DNA of 64,000 nt from Emcibacteraceae bacterium (GCA_021774795.1 JAJFIR010000053.1:62001-126000), one strand, 5' to 3'. Shown: positions 48,035 to 58,091, counted from the stretch's first letter. Numbers and translations are program-made. The notes: generated by a model from the sequence alone, not told the origin.

Positions 48035-49066
48035 TCATTCTCTCTTAAACGTAAAATTCTTTTTTTCGGGAATGCGGGTTAACAGTTTTGCCAACTTAAC
48101 GGCATCAAGTGTTTCAATCCCATCACCCAAATACGGCGTAATACCGACGCCCGCAAAGGCCATCTTCCCGTTTTCAGCGATTGTCAGCATGCTTGCATAA
48201 CGGCGGGCCACATCTATCTTTGTTGTAATAAATCGTTTCACTCCTAAAGCGGCATAGGTTTCACTGATTTCCCTTGCTTCGTAGGGGTCAATGCCTGCAG
48301 AGCAAACCAGTATGGCTTCACAATCAGTGGCTGCTAAGAAATCGTGTAATTCTTCCATTTCTCGTTTGCTGTATGGGTTGTAACCCATCGTATCAATGAG
48401 AATTACATCATTATCTTTTTGAGCGGTCTTTATTGCTACATTAAGGTCTTCTGGTTTTTCAGCTTCTGTCAGATGAACTTTTAGGACACTTGCGTAACCC
48501 TCCAGTTGTGCAAGCCCACCGGTTCTATATACATCTGTGCTTATAAGCTGAACTGCCTTTCCTGCGAGAACATACTGGCTGGCGATTTTCGCTGCCGTAA
48601 TCGTTTTTCCGGCACCCGGTGGCCCGATCAGCATAATCGGTCTTTGCGCAATAGCGTCAGTGATAGGTTCAAAATGAAACATGCTGTCAAGCGCAGACGC
48701 AAGGGTAAGCTCGGGTGTTTCACATTCAAGTGACTGTCCAAGGTCTAATAATCGCAATTTAATGCTATCGGCAAGGCCGTGATGGTTCAAGCTGCTGACA
48801 AGGTCAATGGCTTCGCCGGAAATAAATTCTTCTTCAAGTTCACGCAGCGATTTTTTTATTGGAGAAGAGTGGGGCCTTGGTGCCGCATTTGTATGCGGGT
48901 TAATTTTTGGTGCTGGGGCTTCTATCGCGGCAGTAACTTTTACCGTTTTTTTCCCGTTCAAGTTCTGCTCGGTAGTATCAATAATGACGGCATCATCACC
49001 TAAAGATTTGCGCACAAGCCTTAAAGCTTCATCCATGCTATCAGCACTAAAGATCTTAAGCTTCAT
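48035..49066 (-). CDS. flhF: Flagellar biosynthesis SRP-type GTPase FlhF
   Basis: SRP-family GTPase that fixes flagellar position. The 343-residue protein has the N-terminal B domain (MKLKIFSADSMDEALRLVRK), a proline-containing linker, an N domain, and the G domain with MLIGPPGAGKTITAAKIA (P loop at 148-155), LISTDVYRTGGLAQLEGYA, and VILIDTMGYNP. It lies between flhA (65-base gap) and flhG (4 bases), the arrangement of polar flagellates, consistent with one or few polar flagella. Confidence 0.94.
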   Translation of the reverse strand: MKLKIFSADSMDEALRLVRKSLGDDAVIIDTTEQNLNGKKTVKVTAAIEAPAPKINPHTNAAPRPHSSPIKKSLRELEEEFISGEAIDLVSSLNHHGLADSIKLRLLDLGQSLECETPELTLASALDSMFHFEPITDAIAQRPIMLIGPPGAGKTITAAKIASQYVLAGKAVQLISTDVYRTGGLAQLEGYASVLKVHLTEAEKPEDLNVAIKTAQKDNDVILIDTMGYNPYSKREMEELHDFLAATDCEAILVCSAGIDPYEAREISETYAALGVKRFITTKIDVARRYASMLTIAENGKMAFAGVGITPYLGDGIETLDAVKLAKLLTRIPEKKNFTFKRE

Positions 49067-49131
49067 AAGTGAGGTTCCAGATTTCGTTTAATTAATTGAT
49101 TTCTTTATAACAATATTATGTGGAAAAAGCA

Positions 49132-51231
49132 CTATATCTGTCCTAAAGTTTTGATCTTTACTTTCGGATGAATTTCATTCTGAGAAAGAACAACTGTAGC
49201 GGGTCTGAACCGTTCGATTATCGAACGAACGTAGGGGCGGATTGTCGGGCTGGTGAGTAGAACCGGCAGTTCTCCCGAATGGGCTTGATCTTCGAATGTC
49301 ATTCTCACCAATCCGATAAATTCCTGAAGCTTGCTTGGTGCCATAGCAAGTTGTTTTTCTTCACCGTTACCCACTAATGCTTCTATGAAATTTTGTTCCC
49401 ACTCTGGTGTTAAACTAATCAGCGATACGACACCGTCAGCGTCAGCATTTTCGTGGCTAATTTGACGCGCTAGTCTTGTACGTACATGTTCCGTAACCAT
49501 AATGATATTTTGTGTATATCCGCTGGCTTCGGATATACCCTCCATAATGGTTGGAAGGTCTCTGATTGAAATGCGTTCACCAAGCAGGTTTTGTAATATT
49601 CTTTGAACGCCGCTTTGCGATATCTGCGAAGGAATAAGATCTGCCACCAGTTTCTGATGTTCGCTGGGAAGATCATCAATTAATTTTTGTACTTCAGCAT
49701 AAGAAAGAAGTTCAGACATATTATCTTTTATGACTTCGGTAATATGCGTTGTGATGACCGTTGCCGCGTCTACAACTGTATATCCTCTGAACGACGCTTC
49801 TTCCTTCATGCTGCTGTCCACCCAAACAGCGGGTAGGCCAAATGCGGGTTCAGTGGTCGCCTCTCCTTGCAGCGCGACTTCTTCGCCGCGCGGATCCATA
49901 ACCATAAGCATATTTGGGCGAATATCACCGCGGCCGCTTTCCGTTTCTTTTAATCTAATCACATAAGTATTGGCCGGAAGTTGCATATTATCAAGAATAC
50001 GAACCGAAGGCATAACAAAGCCCATTTCGGAGGCCATTTGCCTTCTGAGTGCTTTAATCTGGTCGGTTAATCTAACACCTGTTTCATCGTTAATTAAGGA
50101 AAGCAGACTGTAGCCCAGTTCTAACCTGATAGGATCGATTAGCAGCGCGGTGGTAATCGGTTCTTCTACCGGTTCCGCATCAGCCGCCGTTTTATCCTCA
50201 AGCGCAACAACTTCCGCATCTGCAAATTTGGTTTGCTGTCGAGATATGGTCACAGCAATGGATGTGAGCAGGGCAGAAAATACAGCAAAAGGAAGAAACG
50301 GAATGCCCGGAAGCAATGATAAGCTGAACAGTAATCCAGCTGTTACAAATAGTGCTTTGGGATGATCAGATAATTGTCCGAAAAGTGCTTTATCCGTTTT
50401 GCCGGTAAGGCCAGCTTTGGTTATTAATAACCCAGCCGCCGTGGACACGATTAGGGCGGGGATCTGGCTGACTAAACCGTCACCAATTGTAAGCAGAGTG
50501 TAGGCGTTTGCTGCATCCTCAAAAGACATACCATTTTGCGCGACACCAATGATGATGCCGCCGATAATGTTGATAAAAGTAATCAATAATCCGGCAACTG
50601 CATCACCACGAACATATTTGGACGCTCCGTCCATTGCGCCAAAAAAAGTACTTTCGTCTTCAAGGTTTTTACGGCGGGTCCTTGCCTGATCTTCATCGAT
50701 AAGGCCAGATGATAAATCAGCATCTATCGCCATTTGCTTGCCTGGCATCGCGTCCAAGCTAAACCGCGCTGCAACTTCAGCTATTCTGCCCGATCCCTTG
50801 GTAATAACCATAAAGTTCACAATAAGAAGGATCGAAAATACAATGATACCAATAACGTAACTTCCGCCCATGACAAATGATCCGAATGCCTGAATAACGT
50901 TACCCGCAGCATCACCACCGGTGTGACCTTCGGATAGGATCAGTCGCGTTGATGCCACATTCAGTGACAATCTGATCATTGTAGAAATAAGCAATACTGT
51001 CGGAAACGAGTTAAAATCCAGTGGCCTTTCAATGAATAAACAAGTCATCAAAACCATGATGGAAAAAGTAATCGATATGGCCAAACAAATATCTAGTAGC
51101 CACGGGGGTAAGGGAAGAAATAACACGATCAGTATACAAGTGACACCAAGTGCCATCAGGATATCGGACCTCCCGGATAACAAGCCTGGAATACCATTAC
51201 CTGCTGTATTATTTACAGAAGTATCACTCAT
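49132..51231 (-). CDS. flhA: Flagellar export gate protein FlhA
   Basis: Major export-gate protein of the flagellar type III system. The 699-residue protein has eight membrane segments in the first about 330 residues, including LPLPPWLLDICLAISITFS and the conserved FHIPEP-like loop region RFSLDAMPGKQMAIDADLSSGLID. A soluble C-terminal domain follows (GYSLLSLINDETGVRLTDQIKALRR, LPTIMEGISEASGYTQN) that docks substrate-chaperone complexes. It starts 19 bases after flbD on the same strand. Confidence 0.96.
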   Translation of the reverse strand: MSDTSVNNTAGNGIPGLLSGRSDILMALGVTCILIVLFLPLPPWLLDICLAISITFSIMVLMTCLFIERPLDFNSFPTVLLISTMIRLSLNVASTRLILSEGHTGGDAAGNVIQAFGSFVMGGSYVIGIIVFSILLIVNFMVITKGSGRIAEVAARFSLDAMPGKQMAIDADLSSGLIDEDQARTRRKNLEDESTFFGAMDGASKYVRGDAVAGLLITFINIIGGIIIGVAQNGMSFEDAANAYTLLTIGDGLVSQIPALIVSTAAGLLITKAGLTGKTDKALFGQLSDHPKALFVTAGLLFSLSLLPGIPFLPFAVFSALLTSIAVTISRQQTKFADAEVVALEDKTAADAEPVEEPITTALLIDPIRLELGYSLLSLINDETGVRLTDQIKALRRQMASEMGFVMPSVRILDNMQLPANTYVIRLKETESGRGDIRPNMLMVMDPRGEEVALQGEATTEPAFGLPAVWVDSSMKEEASFRGYTVVDAATVITTHITEVIKDNMSELLSYAEVQKLIDDLPSEHQKLVADLIPSQISQSGVQRILQNLLGERISIRDLPTIMEGISEASGYTQNIIMVTEHVRTRLARQISHENADADGVVSLISLTPEWEQNFIEALVGNGEEKQLAMAPSKLQEFIGLVRMTFEDQAHSGELPVLLTSPTIRPYVRSIIERFRPATVVLSQNEIHPKVKIKTLGQI

Positions 51232-51250
51232 TTATTTTTCTTTTCCCATA

Positions 51251-52624
51251 TCACAGCGTGTTTGGCTGTCCTTCGCGTGGACTTGGTACCGGTACGCCCT
51301 CTGACATATAAATATTTAGCTTGTTTCTCAACGTTCTGATCGAAATACCAAGAATGTTTGCTGCATGAGTTCTATTGCCCAAACAGTGTTTTAATGTATC
51401 GATGATTAAGTCTCGCTCGACGTCTGAAACTGTTTTTCCAACCATACTTGCGTCTGCAAGGGGTTCAGTACCTTCTGGTGCGGCGACTCCGCCTTTATTA
51501 GATTGACTTTGTATTGCCATATGGGGTTTGCCATCCGGCAACAATATATCGTGCTTGCCAATTTTATGCCCCGCGGTAAGTAAAACGGCGCGGTGTAACG
51601 TGTTTTCGAGTTCCCTAACGTTTCCTGGCCATGAATGATTGATAAGAACCTGCATGGCATCATCAGAAACATCCTTTTCGTCAAGGGCGTTAAATTCGGA
51701 ATATTTCTTCGCGAAATGCTTGCAAAGTACTCTTATATCCTCTGGTCTTTGGTTGAGTGGCGGTATGTGTAAGTTGACGACATTCAGGCGAAAATGTAAG
51801 TCTTCGCGAAAACGACCTTCTTTTATTTCTTCCTTTAGATCACGATTTGAAGTAGCAAGAATTCTCAGGTCGACTTTAACGGGGCCACTGCCGCCTACTC
51901 GGTCAATTTCGCGCTCCTGAATGGCCCGCAATAGTTTTGCTTGAAGACGAACGTCCATTTCACTGATTTCGTCCAGAAATAGTGTGCCGCCGTCCGCTTC
52001 TTCAAATTTACCAATCCGTCTTGCAACGGCACCGGTGAATGATCCTTTTTCGTGGCCAAATAGCTCTGATTCAAGTAGATTCTCTGGAATAGCCGCGCAA
52101 TTGACGCTGATGAACGGTTTATTTGCCCTGCGGCTTTTGCTGTGGACATAACGTGCCATAACTTCTTTACCAGTTCCGCTTTCGCCGGTGATCATTATGC
52201 TTGCTTCGCTTGGCGCGATTTGATCAGCTAGACTGACCACTTGCATCATAACCCGGTCACGATAGATAAATTCATGATCATCTGTTGAAATAGCCGTTAA
52301 AACAGCAGCAATAAGCTCAGGGTCTGGTGGAAGAGGGATATATTCTTTTGCGCCCGCGCGTATCGCCGCAACGGCCTCATCTGAATCGTTGCCGACACCG
52401 CATGCAACAACAGGAGTTGATATTCGTTCCACTTCCAGCTGATCTATTAAGCCCTTGATATTGAGTTTTATATCAACCATCAAAAGGTCGGCACCTTTTG
52501 AACGGATTAGTTTAAGGGCTGTTTCCTCGTCAGCGGCATGCGTAACTTTTGCGCCGTTGTTAATGGCGATTTTTGACGCAGTACTTAATTGATCTTGTAG
52601 TGAACCAACAATGATCAGACGCAT
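51251..52624 (-). CDS. flbD: Sigma-54-dependent flagellar activator FlbD
   Basis: Bacterial enhancer-binding protein that in Caulobacter activates late flagellar genes from sigma-54 promoters and represses fliF. The 457-residue protein has a degenerate receiver domain (Asp51 kept in LLMVDIKL, but the usual conserved Lys is replaced: YIPLPP), a AAA+ domain with GESGTGKE (147-154), sigma-54 contact loop GSFTGA (194-199) instead of [14 protein letters not shown], and a C-terminal Fis-type helix-turn-helix ([20 protein letters not shown]). Position between motA and flhA in a fli operon resembles the Caulobacter cluster. Likely targets in this window are the two sigma-54 promoters near 62.2 kb. 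Confidence 0.9.
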   Translation of the reverse strand: MRLIIVGSLQDQLSTASKIAINNGAKVTHAADEETALKLIRSKGADLLMVDIKLNIKGLIDQLEVERISTPVVACGVGNDSDEAVAAIRAGAKEYIPLPPDPELIAAVLTAISTDDHEFIYRDRVMMQVVSLADQIAPSEASIMITGESGTGKEVMARYVHSKSRRANKPFISVNCAAIPENLLESELFGHEKGSFTGAVARRIGKFEEADGGTLFLDEISEMDVRLQAKLLRAIQEREIDRVGGSGPVKVDLRILATSNRDLKEEIKEGRFREDLHFRLNVVNLHIPPLNQRPEDIRVLCKHFAKKYSEFNALDEKDVSDDAMQVLINHSWPGNVRELENTLHRAVLLTAGHKIGKHDILLPDGKPHMAIQSQSNKGGVAAPEGTEPLADASMVGKTVSDVERDLIIDTLKHCLGNRTHAANILGISIRTLRNKLNIYMSEGVPVPSPREGQPNTL

Positions 52625-52642
52625 AAATATATCCCTATCATA

Positions 52643-53404
52643 TTAATCAAAATAAGCAATTCTTTGATATTGCGGCAACATAGCATTCAGTTGGATTTCC
52701 AAACGACGGGGATTTTCTTCGCGGCCGATTGAAAGCACACCAACCATATAAAGCGAATTCATAACAGACTCGTTCTGATAATTTCTTTCCGCCTTGCTAG
52801 CGAGCGGAAGCAGCACCATATGTGCCAAAACCGCGCCATAAAATGTTGTCAGTAAGGCCACTTGCATTGCAGGACCAATTGTACTTGGATCGCTCAGGTT
52901 ACCAAGCATCTGCACAAGTCCTATCAATGTCCCGATGAGACCCATAGCAGGCGCGACTTCGGCGGCTCGCCTCAGCAGATCAACACTTTTTGATTGAATG
53001 CTTGATGTGTAATTGATTTCTTTTTGAAGTATCTTTTCGATATCGTCAGGTTTGGTGCCATCGACGGTCAGGTTAAGACCTTTTTGAAGAAATGGTTCAC
53101 GGTCCATACCTTTAGCCACATTTGCCATCGCGAGCATACCTTCCGATCTGGCGCGTTCGGCTATCTGGATCATTGAGACGCCTACGTCCTGCGGATTATG
53201 AGGTTTATAACCAAGCATTCTAAATAACGCGCCGGGTATATTCATTAAATCTTTCAATGAAAAACTGACGACTGTAATCGCAACTGTGCCTGCTATAACA
53301 ATAAGAATTGAGGGAGGGTTTATAAACGCCATTGGTGTTCCGCCAATGAATATGGCTGATATCACAAGGATAAACCCTAAAACTATGCCGAGAAGTGTAA
53401 TCAA
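52643..53404 (-). CDS. motA: Flagellar stator protein MotA/PomA type
   Basis: Inner-membrane stator subunit that with MotB/PomB conducts ions to drive rotation. The 253-residue protein has four membrane segments: two near the N-terminus (TLLGIVLGFILVISAIFIGG, PPSILIVIAGTVAITVVSF), and two around AAEVAPAMGLIGTLIGLVQML and MQVALLTTFYGAVLAHMVLLPLA. The short cytoplasmic loop and the start resemble PomA-type, possibly sodium-driven, stators; ion choice needs the MotB partner, which is not in the window. Nine bases separate it from fliN. Confidence 0.9.
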   Translation of the reverse strand: MITLLGIVLGFILVISAIFIGGTPMAFINPPSILIVIAGTVAITVVSFSLKDLMNIPGALFRMLGYKPHNPQDVGVSMIQIAERARSEGMLAMANVAKGMDREPFLQKGLNLTVDGTKPDDIEKILQKEINYTSSIQSKSVDLLRRAAEVAPAMGLIGTLIGLVQMLGNLSDPSTIGPAMQVALLTTFYGAVLAHMVLLPLASKAERNYQNESVMNSLYMVGVLSIGREENPRRLEIQLNAMLPQYQRIAYFD

Positions 53405-53413
53405 AATATCACC

Positions 53414-53752
53414 TTAATCTTCTAATTTAATGATTTCCGTCATGGTTATTCCGAGCTTTTCTTCAACAAGTACAACTTCGCCACGGGCAACTAAGCGGTT
53501 ATTTACGAAAATATCGACAGCTTCTCCCACTTTTCTATCCAATTCAAGAACAGCACCAGGGCCAAGTTGTAGCAGTTTGGAGACTTGCAAATTTGTTTTC
53601 CCCAGCACTGCCGAAACCCTTACCGGAACGTCATAGATTGCCTCTAGTCTTACTTCTCCGTCTTGACCATTTTCGTCTTCAGGTGTCTCCGCAGGACTGT
53701 CTGGCTCCTCTAATTCTTGCCAGTCCACATTTTCTGTATCCGACATTAGCAT
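53414..53752 (-). CDS. fliN: Flagellar motor switch protein FliN
   Basis: C-ring protein that takes part in switching and in docking export cargo. The 112-residue product has an acidic N-terminus and a SpoA domain: AIYDVPVRVSAVLGKTNLQVSKLL, LGPGAVLELDRKVGEAVDIFVNNRL, ARGEVVLVEEKLGITMTEII. ATG 53752 has AAGGA four bases upstream; a second ATG at 53746 is also possible. FliM is not encoded in the window. It lies between fliH and motA in the fliF operon. Confidence 0.94.
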   Translation of the reverse strand: MLMSDTENVDWQELEEPDSPAETPEDENGQDGEVRLEAIYDVPVRVSAVLGKTNLQVSKLLQLGPGAVLELDRKVGEAVDIFVNNRLVARGEVVLVEEKLGITMTEIIKLED

Positions 53753-53820
53753 TTTGTCCTTAATTTTTTGTTATCTAAAAGCATAATTGCCTAATATTAC
53801 TAATATTATCACTTACTTGA

Positions 53821-54495
53821 CTACGATAATTCAGAATTTTCGGAAAAATCGTAACTCTGGTGCTCTCCGTTTACTTCTGAGTGCTGGGTATGGGCACCAT
53901 TATTTGTTGAAGCAGCATCAATATAAGTTTGTACAACTTCATCGATCGATTTCATTACGCCTTCAAAATCTCTTTCCGCACCGCCATCGGCCCATTCAAC
54001 CCTGCAATCACTAATATTGCCCATATCTTCACTTACGAGAACGATTTGACCGTTATAATCACTCGCTGCCTGTAATGTTTCTATTTTTTTTCTTAATAAG
54101 GGCAACATTTTATCATCCAACCTGATCACCATTCTGGGTTCAAGCGGGTTATTTTTTAAACATTCTTGGACCAGGTGTTCTATTTCGTCCATCGGTCTAC
54201 TTTGGACCATGGCGGGAGCTAATTTCTTGACAATTGACAGGACGAGCATTGTCGCGTTTTTTTCCATTGCCAATACTTGATTTTCATGGCGCTCTACAAT
54301 TATGGCCACGGAGTTTTTGATGTTCTCAAGCAATAACTCACTATTCTTCTCCATTGACTGGAGGGATTCTACATATCCTTGTTCTTTACCCTGCGCAAAA
54401 GAATCATCACTTACCTTCCGCAGTTTACCACTATATGTTCCGGCTAAACTCTCATCCGAGAAGTCGTCATCAAATGTAAATTTGACTTTTTCCAT
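53821..54495 (-). CDS. fliH: Flagellar export ATPase regulator FliH
   Basis: Peripheral stator-like protein that binds FliI and links it to the C ring. The 224-residue protein is acidic and helical (SFAQGKEQGYVESLQSMEKNS, ESEELLLENIK-type repeats), with a C-terminal FliH/HrpE-like domain (LVLSIVKKLAPAMVQSRP, EPRMVIRLDDKMLPLLRKK, DCRVEWADGGAERDFEGVM). The last motif, DCRVEWADGG, is a good family marker. It is encoded between fliG and fliN. Confidence 0.88.
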   Translation of the reverse strand: MEKVKFTFDDDFSDESLAGTYSGKLRKVSDDSFAQGKEQGYVESLQSMEKNSELLLENIKNSVAIIVERHENQVLAMEKNATMLVLSIVKKLAPAMVQSRPMDEIEHLVQECLKNNPLEPRMVIRLDDKMLPLLRKKIETLQAASDYNGQIVLVSEDMGNISDCRVEWADGGAERDFEGVMKSIDEVVQTYIDAASTNNGAHTQHSEVNGEHQSYDFSENSELS

Positions 54496-54505
54496 TAATT
54501 TTTCC

Positions 54506-55522
54506 CTAATATACCAGCTCGTCTTCGCCTTTATTGTCGGAAAGTATTATTTCTCCGGTATCGGCGAGGTCTTTTGCAACTGCGACAATTTCCATTTGTG
54601 CTTCATCAACATCCTTAAGTTTAACCGGCCCCATGGCCTCCATATCTTCCTTAAGGATTTTAGCCGCCCGTTCGGACATGTTGCTAAAGAATAAGTCGCG
54701 AATTTTGTCAGATGCCCCCTTCATTGCAAGGCCAAGGCGATCTTTATCGATACCTCGCAGCAAAGTCTGACAACCTGTAGCATCCAGATTTTGCAAATCT
54801 TCAAAAGTAAACATGAGCGCTCGGATACGTTCAGCACTTTCGCGGTTGCGATCTTCCAACGAGGTCAAAAAACGAGCTTCGGATGCGCGGTCAAGATAAT
54901 TGAAAATTTCTGCTATGGTTTCGTGGCTGTCCTTGCGACTTGTGCGTGCCAGATTATTCATAAATTCTATGCGCAACGTACTTTCTACTTTGTCGAGGAT
55001 ATCTTTTTGCACAGGCTCCATCTTGAGCATGCGATTTACCACTTCCATTGCAAAATCGTCGGGCATGACACTTAAAACGGCCGAAGCATGTTCCGGTTTG
55101 ATTTTTGACAAAATAACCGAAACAGTTTGTGGGTATTCGTTTTTCAGATAGGTGGCGAGGACCACTTCATTAACATTTCCAAGTTTATCCCACATCGTCC
55201 GGCCGGCAGGACCTCTTATTTCGTCCATGATCTGCCCGACCCGGTCATCAGGCAGCATTTTATTTAAAAGGCGTTCTGTATTGTCAAAACTTCCTGTCAA
55301 CGAACCGACAGAAGAAACGCCATTGGCAAACTCTAGAAAAAGTTCTTCAACTACGTCTGCATCAACAGTTCCTAATGAAGACATCGCAAGCGATAATTCT
55401 TTAATTTCTTCGTCGTCAAGAAGTTCCCAAATTAGTGAACCGTGTTCCTCACCCAGTGCTATCATTAGCGCCGCAGCTTTATCGTAGGAATTCAAGTCTG
55501 TGATTTTTGAAATATTATTCAA
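54506..55522 (-). CDS. fliG: Flagellar motor switch protein FliG
   Basis: C-ring torque-generating protein. The 338-residue product shows the three FliG domains: an N-terminal domain contacting FliF ([21 protein letters not shown]), a middle domain with the EHPQ-like surface ([21 protein letters not shown]), and a C-terminal charged helix domain ([20 protein letters not shown], and [27 protein letters not shown] split across [14 protein letters not shown]). It starts five bases after the fliF stop. Confidence 0.95.
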   Translation of the reverse strand: MNNISKITDLNSYDKAAALMIALGEEHGSLIWELLDDEEIKELSLAMSSLGTVDADVVEELFLEFANGVSSVGSLTGSFDNTERLLNKMLPDDRVGQIMDEIRGPAGRTMWDKLGNVNEVVLATYLKNEYPQTVSVILSKIKPEHASAVLSVMPDDFAMEVVNRMLKMEPVQKDILDKVESTLRIEFMNNLARTSRKDSHETIAEIFNYLDRASEARFLTSLEDRNRESAERIRALMFTFEDLQNLDATGCQTLLRGIDKDRLGLAMKGASDKIRDLFFSNMSERAAKILKEDMEAMGPVKLKDVDEAQMEIVAVAKDLADTGEIILSDNKGEDELVY

Positions 55523-55527
55523 TTCAT

Positions 55528-57261
55528 TTATCCGTATAACCAGCTTCTAACGACCGCGACGGATTCGTCCGGGTGCCGCTCTACGAGTTCCCCGACTTTC
55601 TTCAGGGTGGTTGCTTGAATTCTGCCTTCAACAGCCGCCACGTCAATCGCGGCTTCCATACCTTGCTGTTGCGCCACTTCACGGGCCGATATGCGATCTT
55701 CTCTTCTAATAACCGGCGGTGCGACTTCATTTGCTGGCGGTGCCAGAGCAGCGGTACCTCCCGATGCATCGCCGGCGGCAATTTGGTGTTGTCCCGCATA
55801 TGCCGGATCCGCAGAAGTTAATTGATGCTGCATTTCACTGCCGCTAGGCGCGGTTGTCATATAAGAGATTAAAGGACGTAGCCCAAATAAAATCAGCAAA
55901 ACAGATACTATGAACAATGTGGTAATTTCCGCTACGCGCATAATGTCAATATTATTCATGTCAATCATGCTTTTTTCAACCGCTGCTTCACCAAAATCTA
56001 TTGGCGCGAAGGCCATATTGATAACACTCACCGTGTCACCACGGTCTTCATCAAACCCCATGGTCGATTTTACTAGTTCCTCGATTTGCGCAATTTCATC
56101 TTCCGATCTCGGTTGATATGTTTGTGGTGTGACCGTTCCATCTTCGCCAGTCTCTCCGCCTTCATATCGACCATCCACGAGCACGGCGACAGATAGTTTT
56201 TTTATGGTTCCGGCTTCATTAACTAACGTGCTTATGGTCTTGGAAACTTTGAAATTGGTTATTTCTTCTACCATCGATTCATTACCCTGGCTCCTAATTT
56301 CAGGGCCGGTATCATCGGTAATGCCAGCATTTGGTAAATTATTTGCTACCGATATTTCGCCTTCATCCGCGTTTTCAGTATCGCTGCTGTTTTGTTCGCG
56401 TGTTGTAGAGGATAGAACCACTGAACCATCCGGATCATAAACTTCCGAATTACTGGTCATGCGGTTCATATCGAGTTCGGCCGTGACTTCGGCTCTTACT
56501 TTACCTAGTCCGACCGTTTTGCTTATAAGTTCTTCAATTTGGGTGCGCAATCGGCTTTCAAGTGAAATTTTCTTTTCTTCAAGTGACGTCGCAAGGCCAC
56601 CAAGTTCACTTTCGGAGGAACTACGTGCAAGTAACGAACCTTGTTGATCCACTATAGATATACGTTCCTGTTGTAATTCGGGTACGGCTGCCGCCACGAG
56701 ATTTTGAATCGCGATGATTTGGCCCCTGCTTAATCGACCACCTCTGGTTTTGATAAAAATCGATGCTGAACCTTCCCGGCTCTCGTTGGTAAATAAGCGT
56801 CTCTGAGGAAGAACCAGATGAATTCTGGAACTTGAAACCTTTTCGATCGAGTTAATCGTTCTTGCCAGTTCACCTTCCAGAGCTCTAAGTCGGTTTATGT
56901 TTTGAACAAAACTTGTCGTTCCCAGGTTATCCTGACTATCAAAAATTTCGTACCCAATTGAACCACCAGTATTGAGACCTTGTGCTGCTATATCCATTCT
57001 TAATCGTGAAACTTGATTTTCCGGTACTAAAATAGTACTTCCGTCACCGACCAATTCATACGGTATATTTTGACCTTCCAAATTTTGCACGATTTGAGAG
57101 CTGTCAGCCAGGTCTAGGCCGCTAAAAAGAAGCGACATTTGCGGTGTAGAAAGCCGCATTGTTAGAAATACAAAAAAGCCTATGGTTATGAGTGCCACGG
57201 TGGCCATTGCGGCCAATCTTGGAGCACCTAATGTTCTGAAGAAAACTGCTAAACTATTCAC
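55528..57261 (-). CDS. fliF: Flagellar MS-ring protein FliF
   Basis: Forms the MS ring, the inner-membrane base of the flagellum. The 577-residue protein has an N-terminal membrane segment ([19 protein letters not shown]), periplasmic ring-building motifs ([44 protein letters not shown] split as [40 protein letters not shown]), a second membrane segment ([20 protein letters not shown]), and a C-terminal tail ending [21 protein letters not shown] that binds FliG. First gene of the long minus-strand fli-flh operon; upstream sequence holds a palindrome that could be an operator. Confidence 0.95.
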   Translation of the reverse strand: MNSLAVFFRTLGAPRLAAMATVALITIGFFVFLTMRLSTPQMSLLFSGLDLADSSQIVQNLEGQNIPYELVGDGSTILVPENQVSRLRMDIAAQGLNTGGSIGYEIFDSQDNLGTTSFVQNINRLRALEGELARTINSIEKVSSSRIHLVLPQRRLFTNESREGSASIFIKTRGGRLSRGQIIAIQNLVAAAVPELQQERISIVDQQGSLLARSSSESELGGLATSLEEKKISLESRLRTQIEELISKTVGLGKVRAEVTAELDMNRMTSNSEVYDPDGSVVLSSTTREQNSSDTENADEGEISVANNLPNAGITDDTGPEIRSQGNESMVEEITNFKVSKTISTLVNEAGTIKKLSVAVLVDGRYEGGETGEDGTVTPQTYQPRSEDEIAQIEELVKSTMGFDEDRGDTVSVINMAFAPIDFGEAAVEKSMIDMNNIDIMRVAEITTLFIVSVLLILFGLRPLISYMTTAPSGSEMQHQLTSADPAYAGQHQIAAGDASGGTAALAPPANEVAPPVIRREDRISAREVAQQQGMEAAIDVAAVEGRIQATTLKKVGELVERHPDESVAVVRSWLYG

Positions 57262-57534
57262 TATATAATTCCTTAAGAATGTTGATCAAGATACTATTCT
57301 TATCTGTATCTAACTGATTCCTAGTATATTTTTCATTTTGAGCTGATTTCTTCAACTTAAGTTATGACGATTGTATCAGCCCTTTAGTAAACAGGAAGTT
57401 AATACTAGGCAGATATTGCCTAGTTTAAAAAAATTATCAAGCCACTTTCCGGAAAATAGTGCTTTTTTAGCGAAAATTCGACAATATCATCTATCTATAG
57501 TTGTGTTCGTTAACCGTATGAATCGTTTAAGTAT
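57262..57534 (-). promoter_or_regulatory. fliF upstream region with CTAGGCA palindrome
   Basis: The gap between the sciP terminator and the fliF start has no believable gene. It contains a perfect inverted repeat, CTAGGCA-GATAT-TGCCTAG (57405-57423), about 144 bases upstream of the fliF start. No GG-N10-GC sigma-54 signature is present on the minus strand. In Caulobacter the fliF promoter is bound by CtrA and by FlbD at an ftr site, so this palindrome is a candidate operator. A plus-strand frame at 57371-57583 crosses the terminator hairpin and is not considered coding. Confidence 0.45.
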
Positions 57535-57567
57535 AAAAAAAACCGTGGAAAGTGTTTTCCACGGTTT
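57535..57567 (-). terminator. Rho-independent terminator after sciP
   Basis: On the minus strand AAACCGTGGAAA, loop ACAC, TTTCCACGGTTT form a perfect 12-bp stem (57540-57567) ending in a run of eight T (57535-57542). It lies 44 bases downstream of the sciP stop and separates sciP from the fliF operon. Confidence 0.92.
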
Positions 57568-57610
57568 TCATAAATTCAAATAATTTAAAATTATTTCATT
57601 ACTTTTAGGG

Positions 57611-57910
57611 TTAATGATGCTGGATTTTACTTTTGTCCTGGCGATAATCCTGAACTCTTGTAGTTCGAAGACCTAAAAGTCCATCTTCATCAATGGCGCG
57701 TTGCCATGATAAAAACTCCTCTACCGACAACGTATATTTGCGGCAGGCATCTTCCAACGAGAGAAGGCCACCCCTAACAGCCGCAACTACTTCTGCCTTG
57801 CGTCTAACGACCCAGCGCTTGGTATTTGGCGGCGGTAAATCCTTTAATGTAAGCTGTTCTCCAGTTGGCCCAACAACTGAATCTGCCTGTAGCATATTTT
57901 TCATACTCAT
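57611..57910 (-). CDS. sciP: CtrA inhibitor SciP (DUF1153 family)
   Basis: SciP is a helix-turn-helix protein that binds CtrA at promoters and blocks CtrA-dependent transcription. From ATG 57910 the protein has 99 residues (an in-frame TTG at 57919 lies three codons upstream, with GGAG just before it). The family core is clear: GPTGEQLTLKDLPPPNTKRW, VVRRKAEVVAAVRGGLLSLE, DACRKYTLSVEEFLSWQRAI and GLLGLRTTRVQDYR. The position between flgE and fliF is the one I recall for Caulobacter sciP. Confidence 0.93.
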   Translation of the reverse strand: MSMKNMLQADSVVGPTGEQLTLKDLPPPNTKRWVVRRKAEVVAAVRGGLLSLEDACRKYTLSVEEFLSWQRAIDEDGLLGLRTTRVQDYRQDKSKIQHH

Positions 57911-58040
57911 ATTACGCAATTTCTCCGGTACATTGTTTGTTGAGGAAAATAATACGACAAGATTTTAAAAAAATGATTAATGAACAGCGTAAATTTGTTG
58001 TGAATGAAATATAAAATTTTATCATATCCCATTATGAAAC

Positions 58041-58076
58041 AAGAAAAGCCCCTTGAAATTTCAAAGAGCTTTTCCA
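58041..58076 (-). terminator. Terminator-like hairpin after flgE
   Basis: On the minus strand AAAAGC-TC-TTTGAAATTTCAAGG-GGCTTTT forms an interrupted stem: AAAAGC with GCTTTT outside, CTTTGAAA with TTTCAAGG inside (one G-U pair). It lies about 20 bases after the flgE stop. The T stretch is short (CTTTTCTT), so termination may be incomplete. Confidence 0.55.
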
Positions 58077-58091
58077 TTAGTGTGTTGTATT

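Noticed and set aside
57262-57534. Sigma-54 promoter for fliF
   Set aside because: Searched both exact and near GG-N10-GC patterns on the minus strand; TGGCTTG near 57456 lacks a GC at -12.
57371-57583. 70-codon plus-strand open frame between sciP and fliF
   Set aside because: Reads through the sciP terminator hairpin and the fliF upstream palindrome, has no ribosome site and no family resemblance.
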